Notes under the pieces: model-generated
Database searches by the model: none
What the model saw: only the letters and a program-made list of their open reading frames with translations
What the model was told of the DNA's origin: nothing
Made by a program: the position numbers and the translations under genes
In this document: in pieces, positions 18,138 through 28,482 of the stretch
How positions within the stretch are numbered: the stretch's first letter is position 1
Layout: the number at the start of each line of letters is the position of its first letter
Origin: CAWEQW01 sp963811365
GTDB taxonomy: Bacteria > Actinomycetota > Actinomycetes > Propionibacteriales > Nocardioidaceae
Assembly (NCBI GenBank): GCA_963811365.1
Contig: CAWEQW010000008.1
Location: 1,160,126-1,224,125 of the forward strand
Direction of reading: 5' to 3'
Length of the DNA: 64,000 bases

Positions 18138-18509
18138 TCACATGTGCGGGACGTTCTCGGGGATGTCGTAGAAGGTCGGGTGCCGGTAGACCTTGTCGCC
18201 GCTCGGCGCGAAGAACGGGTCCTTCTCCGCGGGGCTCGTCGCGACGATGGCGTCGGCCCGGACCGCCCAGATGCTCACGCCCTCGTTGCGGCGGGTGTAG
18301 AGGTCCCGGGCGTGCCGGAGCGCCATCACGTCGTCGGCGGCGTGCAGCGAGCCGACGTGGACGTGGTTGAGTCCCCGCTTCCCGCGCACGAACACCTCGT
18401 AGAGCGGCCAGTCGGCCGCCACCTGCTCGGTGTCCGGCTCGACCTGGACTCCCTCGGTCGGTACGGCGCCGTGGCCGCCCTCCGCGGTGTACGTCGGCGC
18501 GTCGCTCAT
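18138..18509 (-). CDS. paaB: Phenylacetyl-CoA epoxidase subunit PaaB
   Basis: 123 residues. 'WPLYEVFVRGKRGLNHVHVG' and 'EGVSIWAVRADAIVATSP' are the conserved PaaB core; the first 30 residues are a variable extension. PaaB is a small subunit needed for the PaaABCE complex. Its ATG overlaps the paaA stop as ATGA. Confidence 0.95.
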   Translation of the reverse strand: MSDAPTYTAEGGHGAVPTEGVQVEPDTEQVAADWPLYEVFVRGKRGLNHVHVGSLHAADDVMALRHARDLYTRRNEGVSIWAVRADAIVATSPAEKDPFFAPSGDKVYRHPTFYDIPENVPHM

Positions 18510-19489
18510 GCCGGCCGCCCCTCTCGCTGCTGTCCTTGCGCGTCCCGGGCCTCGGCGCGGGCGAACGCGGTGGCCGCCTCGCGGACCCAGGCGCCGTCCT
18601 CGTGCGCGGCCCGCCGTACCGCGAGCCGCTGGAGGTTGCACGGTCCGTTGCCCTTCACCACGGCCAGGAACTCGGCCCAGTCCGGCTCGCTGAAGTCGTG
18701 GCTCCCGCGCTCCTCGTTCCAGACCAGCCCCTCGTCGGGCAGCGTGACGCCGAGCGCCTCGGCCTGCGGGACCGTCATGTCCACGAAGCGCTGCCGGAGC
18801 TCGTCGTTGGTGTGCCGCTTGATGCGCCAGGCCATCGACTGCGCGGTGTTCGGCGACTCCGCGTCGGGCGGTCCGAACATCATCAGCGAGGGCCACCAGA
18901 AGCGGTCCACCGACTCCTGCACCATCGCTCGCTGCTCGTCGGTGCCGGCCATCATCGTCATCAGCAGCTCGTAGCCCTGCCGCTGGTGGAACGACTCCTC
19001 CTTGCAGATCCGCACCATGGCCCGGGCGTAGGGGCCGTAGGAGCTGCGGCACAGCGGCACCTGGTTGCAGATGGCCGCGCCGTCGACCAGCCACCCGATC
19101 GTCCCCACGTCGGCGTAGGACAGCGTCGGGTAGTTGAAGATCGAGGAGTACTTCTGGCGGCCCTCCACGAGCTTCGCGGTCAGGTCCGCCCGGTCGGCGC
19201 CGAGCGTCTCGGTCGCGGAGTACAGGTACAGGCCGTGGCCCGCCTCGTCCTGCACCTTGGCCATCAGGATCGCCTTGCGGCGCAGGGACGGGGCGCGGGT
19301 CAGCCAGTTGCCCTCGGGCTGCATCCCGATGATCTCGGAGTGCGCGTGCTGGGCGATCTGGCGCACCAGCGTCTTCCGGTAGCCCTCGGGCATCCAGTCG
19401 CGCGGCTCGACCCGGAGGTCGTGCGCGAGGGTCTCCTCGAACGAGGCGTCGAGCTCCTCGGGGGTCGAAGGCGTCGCAGTGCCGGTCAT
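18506..19489 (-). CDS. paaA: Phenylacetyl-CoA epoxidase catalytic subunit PaaA
   Basis: 327 residues from ATG 19489, which has GAGGAGG upstream; the frame is open further upstream but crosses the operator. Di-iron ligands are visible in 'VQDEAGHGLYLY' and 'CKEESFHQRQG' (two carboxylate-x2-His motifs). PaaA is the oxygen-activating subunit forming ring-1,2-epoxyphenylacetyl-CoA. First gene of paaABCDE. A palindrome at 19506-19521, starting 17 bases before the start codon, is positioned to block transcription or translation initiation. Confidence 0.95.
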   Translation of the reverse strand: MTGTATPSTPEELDASFEETLAHDLRVEPRDWMPEGYRKTLVRQIAQHAHSEIIGMQPEGNWLTRAPSLRRKAILMAKVQDEAGHGLYLYSATETLGADRADLTAKLVEGRQKYSSIFNYPTLSYADVGTIGWLVDGAAICNQVPLCRSSYGPYARAMVRICKEESFHQRQGYELLMTMMAGTDEQRAMVQESVDRFWWPSLMMFGPPDAESPNTAQSMAWRIKRHTNDELRQRFVDMTVPQAEALGVTLPDEGLVWNEERGSHDFSEPDWAEFLAVVKGNGPCNLQRLAVRRAAHEDGAWVREAATAFARAEARDAQGQQREGRPA

Positions 19490-19505
19490 GGCCCTCCTCG
19501 TCAAA

Positions 19506-19521
19506 CCGAACGATCGGTCGG
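19506..19521. promoter_or_regulatory. Probable TetR/PaaR operator in the paaA-paaK intergenic region
   Basis: CCGAACGATCGGTCGG. The core ACCGA-N4-TCGGT is an inverted repeat. It matches the palindrome at 23376-23391 upstream of paaN at 14 of 16 positions, and a TetR gene lies between the two sites. PaaR operators described in other bacteria have a similar CGAACG-type half site (from memory). Confidence 0.7.
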
Positions 19522-19656
19522 GTCCGCGCGGGTAAGGAGAGTGTGCCCGACGCCTCTTCCGCACACAACCCGCGGGGTTGAAGCGCAGGACTGGGCGGTC
19601 CTAGGCTGCCGCACCGGACCGCCGGTCACTTCCTCCACCGGCCAAGGAGCCTGCGC

Positions 19657-20964
<1,308 letters not shown>

Positions 20965-20970
20965 GCGCGC

Positions 20971-21585
20971 TCAGGCGCGGATCCCGTCGAACACCATCGC
21001 GATGATCTGCTCGGCGACCGCGGCGCCCCCGTCCGGTCCGGCCCGGTGCCAGCCCACGAGCGAGTTGACCATGCCGAACACCAGCCGGGCGGTGACCCGG
21101 GCGTCGACGTCCGCGCGGATGTCGCCCTCGTCGATCGCTCGCTGCACGAGGTCGGCCACCGCCTTGTCGAAGCGGCGCCGCTGCTCCAGCGCCCAGCGCT
21201 CGGTGGCGGTGTTGCCGTGCACCCGCAGCAGCAGCGTGACGTAGGGCAGCTGCGCGGACAGCACGGCGACCTCGCGGCGTACGACGTGGGCCAGCCGGTC
21301 CACCGCCGGACCGTGCGCCGCCTCGTCCTCCTCGAGCACCTCGAGCAGCGGCCGGAGCGCCCGCTCGAGGGCCAGCCGCAGCAGCTGCTCCTTGCTGTCG
21401 ATGTGGTGGTAGAGCGAGGACTTCGACAGGCCGGACGCCCGCGAGAGGTCCTCCATGCTCGTGCCGTCGTACCCGCGCTCGATGAACACCGCGACGGCGA
21501 CCGCGAGCAGCCGCTCGAGGTCGTAGCGCGGACGGGGTCGGCCGGACGGCAGGGTCCGGGTGCGTGGGCCGCCGCTCATCCTCAT
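20971..21585 (-). CDS. TetR family regulator, probable phenylacetate repressor PaaR
   Basis: 204 residues with an N-terminal helix-turn-helix 'GTSMEDLSRASGLSKSSLYHHIDSK' split over residues 40-65, and a ligand domain of TetR type. The position between paaK and paaN, and two matching palindromes in front of paaA/paaK and paaN, argue that it represses these genes and is released by phenylacetyl-CoA. That is inference from context and from known PaaR proteins. It ends 6 bases from the paaK stop (convergent). Confidence 0.88.
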   Translation of the reverse strand: MRMSGGPRTRTLPSGRPRPRYDLERLLAVAVAVFIERGYDGTSMEDLSRASGLSKSSLYHHIDSKEQLLRLALERALRPLLEVLEEDEAAHGPAVDRLAHVVRREVAVLSAQLPYVTLLLRVHGNTATERWALEQRRRFDKAVADLVQRAIDEGDIRADVDARVTARLVFGMVNSLVGWHRAGPDGGAAVAEQIIAMVFDGIRA

Positions 21586-21616
21586 GCGCCCAGTCTCGCG
21601 GACGGCCCGGTGCCGC

Positions 21617-23329
21617 TCAGGCGTCCGGTGCGGGTCGGCGGGTCTCGACCACCCGGAACCGCCCGGCGACGAAGTGCCCGTCGGTGTAGCAGGCGTTGGC
21701 CGCCGGGTTCGCGCCGGTGGCGTGGAAGTCGGAGAACGCCGACGTCTGGTTCACGAAGACGCCGCCGGTGAGGTTCTCCGAGAGCGCCACCCCCGAACGC
21801 AGCGCGGCCCCGCGCACCTGCTCGAGGAACGCCTCGTCGGTGGAGTACACCCCCGCGGTCAGCGCGCCTCGGGTCCGGGTGAGCCGCTCGAACAGCGCCA
21901 CCGCCTCGTCGCGGTCCGCGGCGCCGACCAGGTAGGAGACCGGCCCGAAGCACTCGCGGCCGAAGGAGTCCTCGTCGGAGGGGTCCGCGGCCAGCACCAG
22001 CGGCGTGCGGATCCGGGCGTCCGGCCAGGCCTCGACGTGCACCTCGCGGGACGGGACGAGCACCTCGCCCGAGCCGGCCGCCTCGAGACGAGCGGCGACG
22101 TCGTCGTTGACCACTGCGCCGAGGATGCCGGCCGCGCGCTCGTCGTCACCGAGCAGCTTGTGCAGTGCAGCGCCGAGGTCGGCGGCCACGTCGGCCACGG
22201 ACTTGAGGCCCTCGTCGGTGCGCACGCCGTCAGCCGGCACGTAGAGGTTCTGCGTCGTCGTGCACATCTGGCCGGTGTAGAGCGACAGCGTGAACGCGAG
22301 GTTGCCCAGCGCGGCCCGGTAGGAGTCGGTGGACTCGAGGATGACCGAGTTCACCCCGGCCTTCTCGGTGTACACCGCCGCCTGGCGGGCGTGCTCCTCC
22401 AGCCACTCGCCGAACGCGGTCGAGCCGGTGAAGTCGACGACCCGCACCTCGGGGCGGGTGGCCAGCTCGGCCGCGGACCGCTCCCCGGGCGCCTCGGGGG
22501 CGAGCAGCACGACGTCGGCGGGGAAGCCGTACTCGGCGAGCACCTCGCGCGCCACCTGCACGGTGATCGCCAGCGGCAGCACGGCGCGCGGGTGCGGCTT
22601 GACCACCACCGGGTTGCCGGTGACCAGGCTGGCGAACAGCCCCGGGTAGGAGTTCCAGGTCGGGAAGGTGTTGCAGCCGATGACGAGGGCCACGCCGCGC
22701 GAGACCGGTGTGAACTCCTTGCGCATCCGCAGCGGCGGGCGGCTGCCCTGCGGCTTCTCCCAGAGCACGGCGGCGGCGTGCCGCTCCTGCTCCTCCAGCG
22801 CGTAGGCCACCGCCTCCAGCCCGCGGTCCTGGGCGTGCGGACCACCGGCCTGGAAGGCCATCACGAACGCCTGCCCCGAGGTGTGCATCACCGCGTGCGC
22901 CAGCTCGAACGTGCGGGCGTTGACCCGCGCGAGGATCTCCACGGCGACCGCTGCGCGCTGCGCGGGCGTGGCGGCGCGCCAGGCCGGAAGGGCCGCCTCG
23001 GCGGCGGCGAGCAGCTGGTCGGGGGTGGCGTGCTGGTAGGTCACGCCGAGCGTCGGCCCCCACGGCGACACCTCGTCGCCGACCCACGTCCCGTCACCGG
23101 GCTGCCCGAGGTCGAGGCGCTCGCCGAGCAGCCCGTCGAACGCCGCCTGGCCGGCGGCGGCCGCCTCGGCGCCGTACACCTTCGGGCTCGGGGACTCGGG
23201 GTAGGCGGAGAAGTAGCTGCGGGCGTGCGCGGCCGCGACCGCCTGCTCCAGCAGGGCGCTGTGCCGCTCCACCAGCTCCTCGAGGTCGGGAGTCGCGGCG
23301 GCGGGGACGGACGGGGACTGCACGGACAC
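21617..23329 (-). CDS. paaN: Phenylacetate degradation protein PaaN (aldehyde dehydrogenase family)
   Basis: 570 residues from GTG 23329, chosen because GGAGG precedes it and because the palindrome at 23376-23391 lies just upstream. The aldehyde dehydrogenase core shows 'VIGCNTFPTWNSYPGLFASL', 'VYTEKAGVNSVI' (general base Glu) and 'YTGQMCTTTQN' (catalytic Cys). PaaN is the actinobacterial version of the ring-cleavage aldehyde dehydrogenase. It has no MaoC hydratase domain, so ring opening would need a separate hydratase, which is not in this window. Confidence 0.92.
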   Translation of the reverse strand: MSVQSPSVPAAATPDLEELVERHSALLEQAVAAAHARSYFSAYPESPSPKVYGAEAAAAGQAAFDGLLGERLDLGQPGDGTWVGDEVSPWGPTLGVTYQHATPDQLLAAAEAALPAWRAATPAQRAAVAVEILARVNARTFELAHAVMHTSGQAFVMAFQAGGPHAQDRGLEAVAYALEEQERHAAAVLWEKPQGSRPPLRMRKEFTPVSRGVALVIGCNTFPTWNSYPGLFASLVTGNPVVVKPHPRAVLPLAITVQVAREVLAEYGFPADVVLLAPEAPGERSAAELATRPEVRVVDFTGSTAFGEWLEEHARQAAVYTEKAGVNSVILESTDSYRAALGNLAFTLSLYTGQMCTTTQNLYVPADGVRTDEGLKSVADVAADLGAALHKLLGDDERAAGILGAVVNDDVAARLEAAGSGEVLVPSREVHVEAWPDARIRTPLVLAADPSDEDSFGRECFGPVSYLVGAADRDEAVALFERLTRTRGALTAGVYSTDEAFLEQVRGAALRSGVALSENLTGGVFVNQTSAFSDFHATGANPAANACYTDGHFVAGRFRVVETRRPAPDA

Positions 23330-23375
23330 CGGGGCCTCCGAGGTGACGACGTGGGGATGTCGCCGCAGCCTACGA

Positions 23376-23391
23376 CCGACCGTTCGGTCGG
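23376..23391. promoter_or_regulatory. Probable TetR/PaaR operator upstream of paaN
   Basis: CCGACCGTTCGGTCGG: two perfect 7-base arms (CCGACCG / CGGTCGG) around TT. It lies 47 bases before the paaN start and is almost the same as the site at 19506-19521. Confidence 0.72.
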
Positions 23392-23483
23392 GCAACCGGG
23401 GTCGTGGCCGAACCCTGTGCATGGACGCGCAGGGCGGTGGCGTGCCACCGTGGAGGGAAGGCGACGTCGAGGAGGCGAGCACC

Positions 23484-23648
23484 ATGGAGACCACCGACCA
23501 GGGCACCCACGAGCACCACCACGAGCACGCGACCTGTCCCGACTGCCATGCCCTGGTGGCCGACCTCGACGCCCACGAGCGCTGGCACGGCAGGCTGGTC
23601 GCCGACCTCGCGAAGGCGGTCTCGAGGGAGCTCGCCCGCGGGGCCTGA
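23484..23648 (+). CDS. Small C2H2-like zinc-finger protein
   Basis: 54 residues from ATG 23484 with GGAGG ten bases upstream. A His-rich start ('GTHEHHHEHATCPDC') leads into Cys-x2-Cys-x9-His-x3-His ('CPDCHALVADLDAHERWH'), a spacing able to bind zinc like a C2H2 finger, and then a helical tail. Similar very short proteins occur in actinobacteria without known function. It is divergent from paaN, with the paaN operator about 90 bases upstream, so joint control is possible. Confidence 0.6.
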   Translation: METTDQGTHEHHHEHATCPDCHALVADLDAHERWHGRLVADLAKAVSRELARGA

Positions 23649-23650
23649 GC

Positions 23651-23806
23651 TCACAGCGACCTGTGCCGCGGAAGCTCGCGGAGGTCCCGGGGCCGGAACG
23701 CGTCGTCGAGCTCGCGCTCCCAGACCACCAGCTCCTGGTGCCGGTGCCGGGCCCAGAGCCCGGCTGCCGCGGCCGCGACCGCGACCATCACGAGAAGAAC
23801 GACCAT
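23651..23806 (-). CDS. Small single-pass membrane protein
   Basis: 51 residues. The N-terminus is one transmembrane helix ('MVVLLVMVAVAAAAAGLWAR') followed by a charged cytosolic tail. GGGGGG lies upstream of the ATG. It is too short for most gene finders. It faces the zinc-finger gene, with 2 bases between the stops. Confidence 0.5.
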   Translation of the reverse strand: MVVLLVMVAVAAAAAGLWARHRHQELVVWERELDDAFRPRDLRELPRHRSL

Positions 23807-23903
23807 CGGGACCCCCCAGGACCTGCACGTGCGATGTCTGCGTCCCGAGCTTCTTCGAAGGTACGCCGATACCTCCCTCTCCGTACCGTTTCACGGCTTA
23901 TCT

Positions 23904-23980
23904 CCCCTGCGGAGGTTCCCCACGGTATGCAGCCGGACCTCCGCCTCCCACGACGTACACCTCGTGGGAGGCGGAGGTCC
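23904..23980. repeat. Palindromic repeat element, copy 1
   Basis: Contains a perfect 19-bp stem (23935-23953 GGACCTCCGCCTCCCACGA, pairing with 23962-23980) around an 8-base loop. Its left part, from about 23904 to 23961 (including GGTATGCAGCCG), is closely similar to 29650-29709. The interval 23807-24126 has no gene. Confidence 0.75.
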
Positions 23981-23990
23981 GTCGTGGGCA

Positions 23991-24028
23991 GTGATACAGG
24001 GCGTGCGACGTGATGCAGGGCGTACGGC
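23991..24028 (+). repeat. Two 19-base direct repeats
   Basis: Two adjacent units, GTGATACAGGGCGTGCGAC and GTGATGCAGGGCGTACGGC, differing at three positions. They lie directly after hairpin copy 1. No function evident. Confidence 0.5.
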
Positions 24029-24126
24029 GAGGCGGCGGCGACGCGCACCCCGCCCGGACGAGCCCCGGGGATCGACGGCCGCACACGATGCAGCCGGGCC
24101 GATCCGCCGGACGTGGTGAGGCCATG

Positions 24127-24503
24127 CCACCGTCCTCCTCGGCGACCGGGTGCGCGTGCTCACCGACCCGCTGCTGCACCTGCGGCGCCGCGCCGGGCTC
24201 ACCCCCGGGACGGTGCCGGCGCGCTTCGCCGGCGCCACCGCCGGGTTCCGTGGCCTGGGCGAGCTGCACCCGCGGCTGGGCGTCGCGGTCGAGGTGGGCG
24301 ATGCGGGGCCGCGGCTACGCGGGCGCCACCTCGACCCGGCAGCAGTCGCGGACTGCCTCCCGCTGCTCGGGTGCCGTGCGGCGGTCCCGACCCACTACGG
24401 CACGATGTTGCCGGTCGGGCTCGACCGACTCCGCCGCAGGCGTTCCCCGGGCCGGCCAGCGAGGTTCCGGCCGGTCCCCCACCGTGCCACGATCGGAGCG
24501 TGA
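24127..24503 (+). pseudogene. Decayed MBL-fold metallo-hydrolase
   Basis: The frame reads 'ATVLLGDRVRVLTDPLLHLR', then 'LGVAVEVGD' and 'GCRAAVPTHYGTMLPVGLDR'. These match the start and end of UlaG/RomA-like metallo-beta-lactamase hydrolases ('VLTDP', 'PTHYGT...'). The metal-binding HxHxDH centre and most of the middle are missing, so this is a deletion relic of a protein that is normally twice as long. It overlaps the start of the GrpB-like gene. Confidence 0.55.
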
Positions 24504-25045
24504 CGCCTGAGCACACCGAGTACATCGGCGGGCGCCCGCGGCACGATGCGACCATCCAGCTGGCCGCATCCGACCCCGGCTGGCCGCTCCGGTACGACGC
24601 GCTGGCCGAGCTGGTGCGCGGCGCCCTGGACGGCGCGGTGCTGACCCTCGAGCACGTCGGCTCGACGTCCGTGCCCGGGCTGGCCGCCAAGCCGGTGGTC
24701 GACATGCTGCTGGTGGTGAGCGACCCCCGCGACGAGGCGGCGTACGTCCCCACGCTGGAGTCATGCGGCTTCGCCCTCCGGGTGCGAGAGCCTGGCTGGC
24801 ACGAGCACCGGCTGCTGCGGCACACCGAGCCGGCCGCGAACCTGCACGTCTTCGGTCCGGGCACCGAGGAGGTGGAGCGGATGCTGGCGTTCCGGGACTG
24901 GCTGCGCACTCACCCCGAGGACCGCACACGGTACGAGCGTCGCAAGCACGAGCTCGCCGCCCGAGAGTGGGCCCACGTGCAGGACTACGCCGACGCCAAG
25001 TCAGGCGTGGTCGAGGAGATCCTCGCTCGCGCCCGGGCTCGCTGA
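24500..25045 (+). CDS. GrpB family protein (nucleotidyltransferase superfamily)
   Basis: 181 residues from GTG 24500 ('VTPEHTEYIGG'). 'LEHVGSTSVPGLAAKPVVDM' is the GrpB/UPF0157 signature with the GS..D motif of the nucleotidyltransferase fold, and 'HLLR...NLHVF' follows. The start is set by homology; the GGAG lies only one base before the GTG, so an upstream start in the relic of the previous gene is possible. Function in the cell is unknown. Confidence 0.85.
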   Translation: MTPEHTEYIGGRPRHDATIQLAASDPGWPLRYDALAELVRGALDGAVLTLEHVGSTSVPGLAAKPVVDMLLVVSDPRDEAAYVPTLESCGFALRVREPGWHEHRLLRHTEPAANLHVFGPGTEEVERMLAFRDWLRTHPEDRTRYERRKHELAAREWAHVQDYADAKSGVVEEILARARAR

Positions 25046-25129
25046 GCCGATGCGCACGGTGGACGGCAGCGGGTTTGCGCGGGCGCTGCGGTGGGGAGAC
25101 GGGGCGCACCGGCTGCTCGGGAGGTCACC

Positions 25130-27815
25130 ATGCCGCACTCCGTCGTCCGCCGCCGCTGGGTCCTCGCCCCGGCCGCTGCGCTCGCCCTGCTGGCCCTCGG
25201 CACGGCCCCCCCGACGTCCGCGGCGACCCGGGCCGGTGCGGCCGTGACCGAGGCGAGTCCCGGCGACGCCTGGACGCTGACCTCGCAGAGCCGGGGCGGC
25301 GTCGCGCACGCGCCCGCGGTGATCGGCAACGGGTTCGTCAGCACCCGGGTACCCGCGGCGGGAGCCGGGTTCGCCGCCGCACCGGTGCCGACGCAGACGC
25401 ACATCGCAGGGGTCTGGGCCGACGTCCGCGACCTCTCCCACGACGCGCCGCAGCCCGAGGGCGCGGTGAACCTGCCCGGATGGACCGGGCTCGGGTTCGT
25501 CGCCGGCGGAGATCGCTACGGCCTGCACCGCGGCACCGTGCGCGGCTACCGGCAGCAGCTCGACCTGCGCACCGGCACGGTCACGACCTCGATGACCTGG
25601 GAGTCGCCGTCCGGCCGCACCACCGACCTGCGCTACGACGTGCTGCTGGACCGGGCGCAACCCCGGGTCGGCGTCGTGCGGCTCCGGGTCACCCCGCACT
25701 GGACCGGCTCGGCGTCGGTCGTCGACACCCTCGGCGACGGCTGGACGCACCACCCCGACTGGCTGTCCAGCGGGCTGGTCCGCGGCACCGAGTCGGTGGA
25801 CCCCGCCCACAGCACCGCGGCCCTGATGGTGCACGCCACCGGGACCGGGATCGACGTGGCGTACGCCGACCGGCTCGCTGCGCCTGCCGGGGCGACCGCG
25901 ACCGGCTCCACCTCACGCGACCGGACGCGGCTGGAGGCGGCGTTCGACGTGCAGAGTGGCCGGACGTACACCACGACCAAGACCGTCGGGTTCGCGACCT
26001 CGCAGGACAGCGACCGGCCGGCGTCCGACGCGCGCGCCGCGTCGGATGCGGGCGCCGCTCACGGGTTCGAGGCCGTGCTGGCGCAGTCGCGGAGCGCCTG
26101 GGCCCGGCTGTGGCGGTCCGACATCGTCGTGCCGGGTGACCTCGAGCTGCAGCGGCGGCTGCGCGCCGCGCAGTTCTACCTGATGTCGAGCGTGGCGGAG
26201 CCCGGGCAGCCCGGCGCCGGGTGGAGCCTGTCGCCGGTCGGCCTGTCCAGCGACGGCTACAACGACCACGTGTTCTGGGACGCCGAGACGTGGATGTACC
26301 CCGCACTGCTCGCGCTGCACCCCGACCTCGCGCGGTCGGTCGTGGACTACCGCTTCCGGACCCGCGACGGCGCGCTCGCCAACGCTGCCGCCACCGGGTA
26401 CGACGGCATGCGGTTCGCCTGGGAGAGCGCGCTGACCGGCCGGGAGGTCACGCCCGGCTGGGCCGAGACCGGCAGGTACGAGCAGCACATCACCGCCGAC
26501 GTCGCGCTCGCCCAGTGGCAGTACTACCTGGCGACCGGCGACCGCGGCTGGCTCGCCCGTCGTGGCTGGCCGGTCCTGCGGGGGGCCACCGACTTCTGGG
26601 CCTCGCGTGCGACCCGCAACGACGACGGCAGCTGGTCGGTCACCGGGGTCGAGGGGCCCGACGAGCACCACTACCCGGTCGACGACTCCGCCTACACCAA
26701 CGTCGCGGCGAAGACCGCGCTCGACCTGGCCTCCCGGGCGGCCGTGCTCACCGGGAACCAGGTCCCCGCTCGCTGGGGCGAGGTCGCCGACGGCCTGGTC
26801 GTGCCGGCGCCCGGGTCCGGGTCGATGCCGGCCCACGTGCGGCCGGAGTTCCGCGGCTACACCGGCGACGTCGTCAAGCAGGCCGACACCGTGATGCTCA
26901 CCTACCCGTGGGAGTACCGCCAGTCGCGTGCGGTCGACCTCGCGGACCTGCGCTACTACGCCCAGCGCTATGACCCCGACGGGCCGGCGATGACCGACTC
27001 CGTCAACTCGATCGTGTGGGCACAGCTGCGGCCGGCGGGCTGCGCGGACTGGACCTGGACCCGGCGCAGCATGGACCCGTTCGTCGTACCGCCGTACGCG
27101 CAGTTCACCGAGGCGCGCAGCGGCCAGGGCGTCTTCACCTTCCTCACCGGCGAGGGCGGTTTCCTGCAGGAGTTCCTGTACGGCTACCCGGGCCTGCGCT
27201 GGCGCGAGGACTCCCTGCGTCTCGACCCGACCCTGCCTCCGCAGCTGGCCGGCGGCCTGCAGCTGCGGCACGTCCACTGGCGGGGCCGGGTCGTCGACGT
27301 GGACGTCCGGCGCTCGCACACCACCGTCTCTCTGGTGTCCGGGCCGGCGATGACCGTGTCCACGCCGGCCGGCGACCACCAGCTGCCGACGGGCGGCTCG
27401 CTGGCTCTCGCCACCGCGCGTCCCGACGAGGCGGCGACAGACAACCTGGCGCTTTGCCGCCCGGTGACGGCGTCGTCGTCCGACCCGAGCGCCCCGCCCG
27501 AGGGCGCGGTGGACGGCGAGCGCGCGACCGGCTGGTCGCCGACCACGGCGCGGGCCCGGCTCACGGTGACCCTCGCCGACCACTCCGTCACCGACGGGGC
27601 GGTGCTGGCCTGGGCCGGGGACGGCGCGGTCTCCTACCGGGTCCAGGTCGAGACGCCGACCGGGGTGGCGGACCGTCGGCAGCCGCACCGCGAGCGGAGC
27701 AACGACCCAGACGGTCACGTGGCACCCCCGCCCCACCTCAGCGGTCCGGGTGAGAGCACACGTGACGAAGCAGGGCTCGAGGCTGTCGGAGCTGGTGGTG
27801 CGCGGCCCGCACTGA
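25130..27815 (+). pseudogene. Secreted GH65 family hydrolase (acid trehalase-like) with a late frameshift
   Basis: ATG 25130 follows GGGAGGTCACC. A signal peptide ('LAPAAALALLALGTAPPTSA') is followed by a glycoside hydrolase family 65 protein: N-terminal beta domain, (alpha/alpha)6 barrel with 'DHVFWDAETWMYPALLALHP', catalytic Glu region 'TGVEGPDEHHYPVDDSAYTN', then a discoidin-type C-terminal domain ('AVDGERATGWSP'). Acid trehalases and related exo-glucosidases have this layout. At about 27660 one extra G in a GGGG run shifts the frame; reading one base over gives 'GWRTVGSRTASGATTQTV' and a natural stop at 27815. The unshifted frame runs to 27928 with nonsense. Only the last 50 residues are affected, so the enzyme might still work. 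Confidence 0.82.
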
Positions 27816-27819
27816 GCCG

Positions 27820-28038
27820 TCAGCCGCCGGGGCGGTCGGCCGACGTGGCGGACGGGTCGACCGCACGCACGATGTCGAGCAGCCGCCCTGCGTCGTCGGC
27901 GGGCGCGTCCCCGACGACGAGGGTGTAGCCGGTGCCGCCCTGCTCGTCCTCGGTCGGTGCGGAGGCGCCGTACCCGGCGGCCTTGAGGTCGCGGATCGCG
28001 TCCAGCCGCAGCGACGGCGACGCAACCAGGAAGATCAT
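27820..28038 (-). CDS. Small hypothetical protein
   Basis: 72 residues from ATG 28038: 'MIFLVASPSLRLDAIRDLKA' then 'GTGYTLVVGDAPADDAGRLL'. A short alpha/beta fold of ACT-like size is possible. No family recognised with confidence. It is divergent from yccF, with 33 bases between starts, so each promoter must be very short or the transcripts leaderless. Confidence 0.6.
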   Translation of the reverse strand: MIFLVASPSLRLDAIRDLKAAGYGASAPTEDEQGGTGYTLVVGDAPADDAGRLLDIVRAVDPSATSADRPGG

Positions 28039-28071
28039 GCGGCGAGAGTAGCGCGGCGTTAGGTTGGCCTT

Positions 28072-28482
28072 GTGAGGGTGCTGCTGAACGTGATCTGGCT
28101 GGTGCTCTGCGGCGTCTGGATGGCGCTCGGATACCTGCTCGCCGGGGTGGTGTGCTGCATCCTCATCATCACCATCCCGTTCGGCATCGCGTCGTTCCGG
28201 ATCGCCAACTACGCGTTGTGGCCGTTCGGTCGGACCGTCGTACGGCGGCCGTCGGCGGGCGTCGGCTCCGCCATCGGCAACGTGATCTGGGTGCTGGTCG
28301 CCGGCATCTGGCTGGCCATCGGCCACATCGTCACCGGCTGCCTGCTCTGCCTCACGGTCATCGGCATCCCGCTGGGGGTGGCGAACTTCAAGATGGTGCC
28401 GGTGTCCCTGCTGCCGCTCGGCCGCGAGATCGTCCCGACGGACGCGCCGTACCCGGCCGGCACCGTCGCTCCCGCTCGATGA
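28072..28482 (+). CDS. YccF domain membrane protein
   Basis: 136 residues from GTG 28072. Two copies of the YccF inner-membrane motif: 'ITIPFGIASFRIANYALWPF' and 'IGIPLGVANFKMVPVSLLPL', each preceded by a hydrophobic helix. Function unknown. Its stop overlaps the ATG of the CoA-transferase gene (ATGA). Confidence 0.88.
   Translation: MRVLLNVIWLVLCGVWMALGYLLAGVVCCILIITIPFGIASFRIANYALWPFGRTVVRRPSAGVGSAIGNVIWVLVAGIWLAIGHIVTGCLLCLTVIGIPLGVANFKMVPVSLLPLGREIVPTDAPYPAGTVAPAR

Noticed and set aside
21560..24013. Open plus-strand frame of 817 codons opposite paaN
   Set aside because: Shadow of paaN; no family sequence.
27816..27928. Extension of the GH65 frame to 27928
   Set aside because: After 27660 this frame reads nonsense and runs antisense to the small gene at 27820-28038; the alternative frame gives a plausible domain end at 27815.
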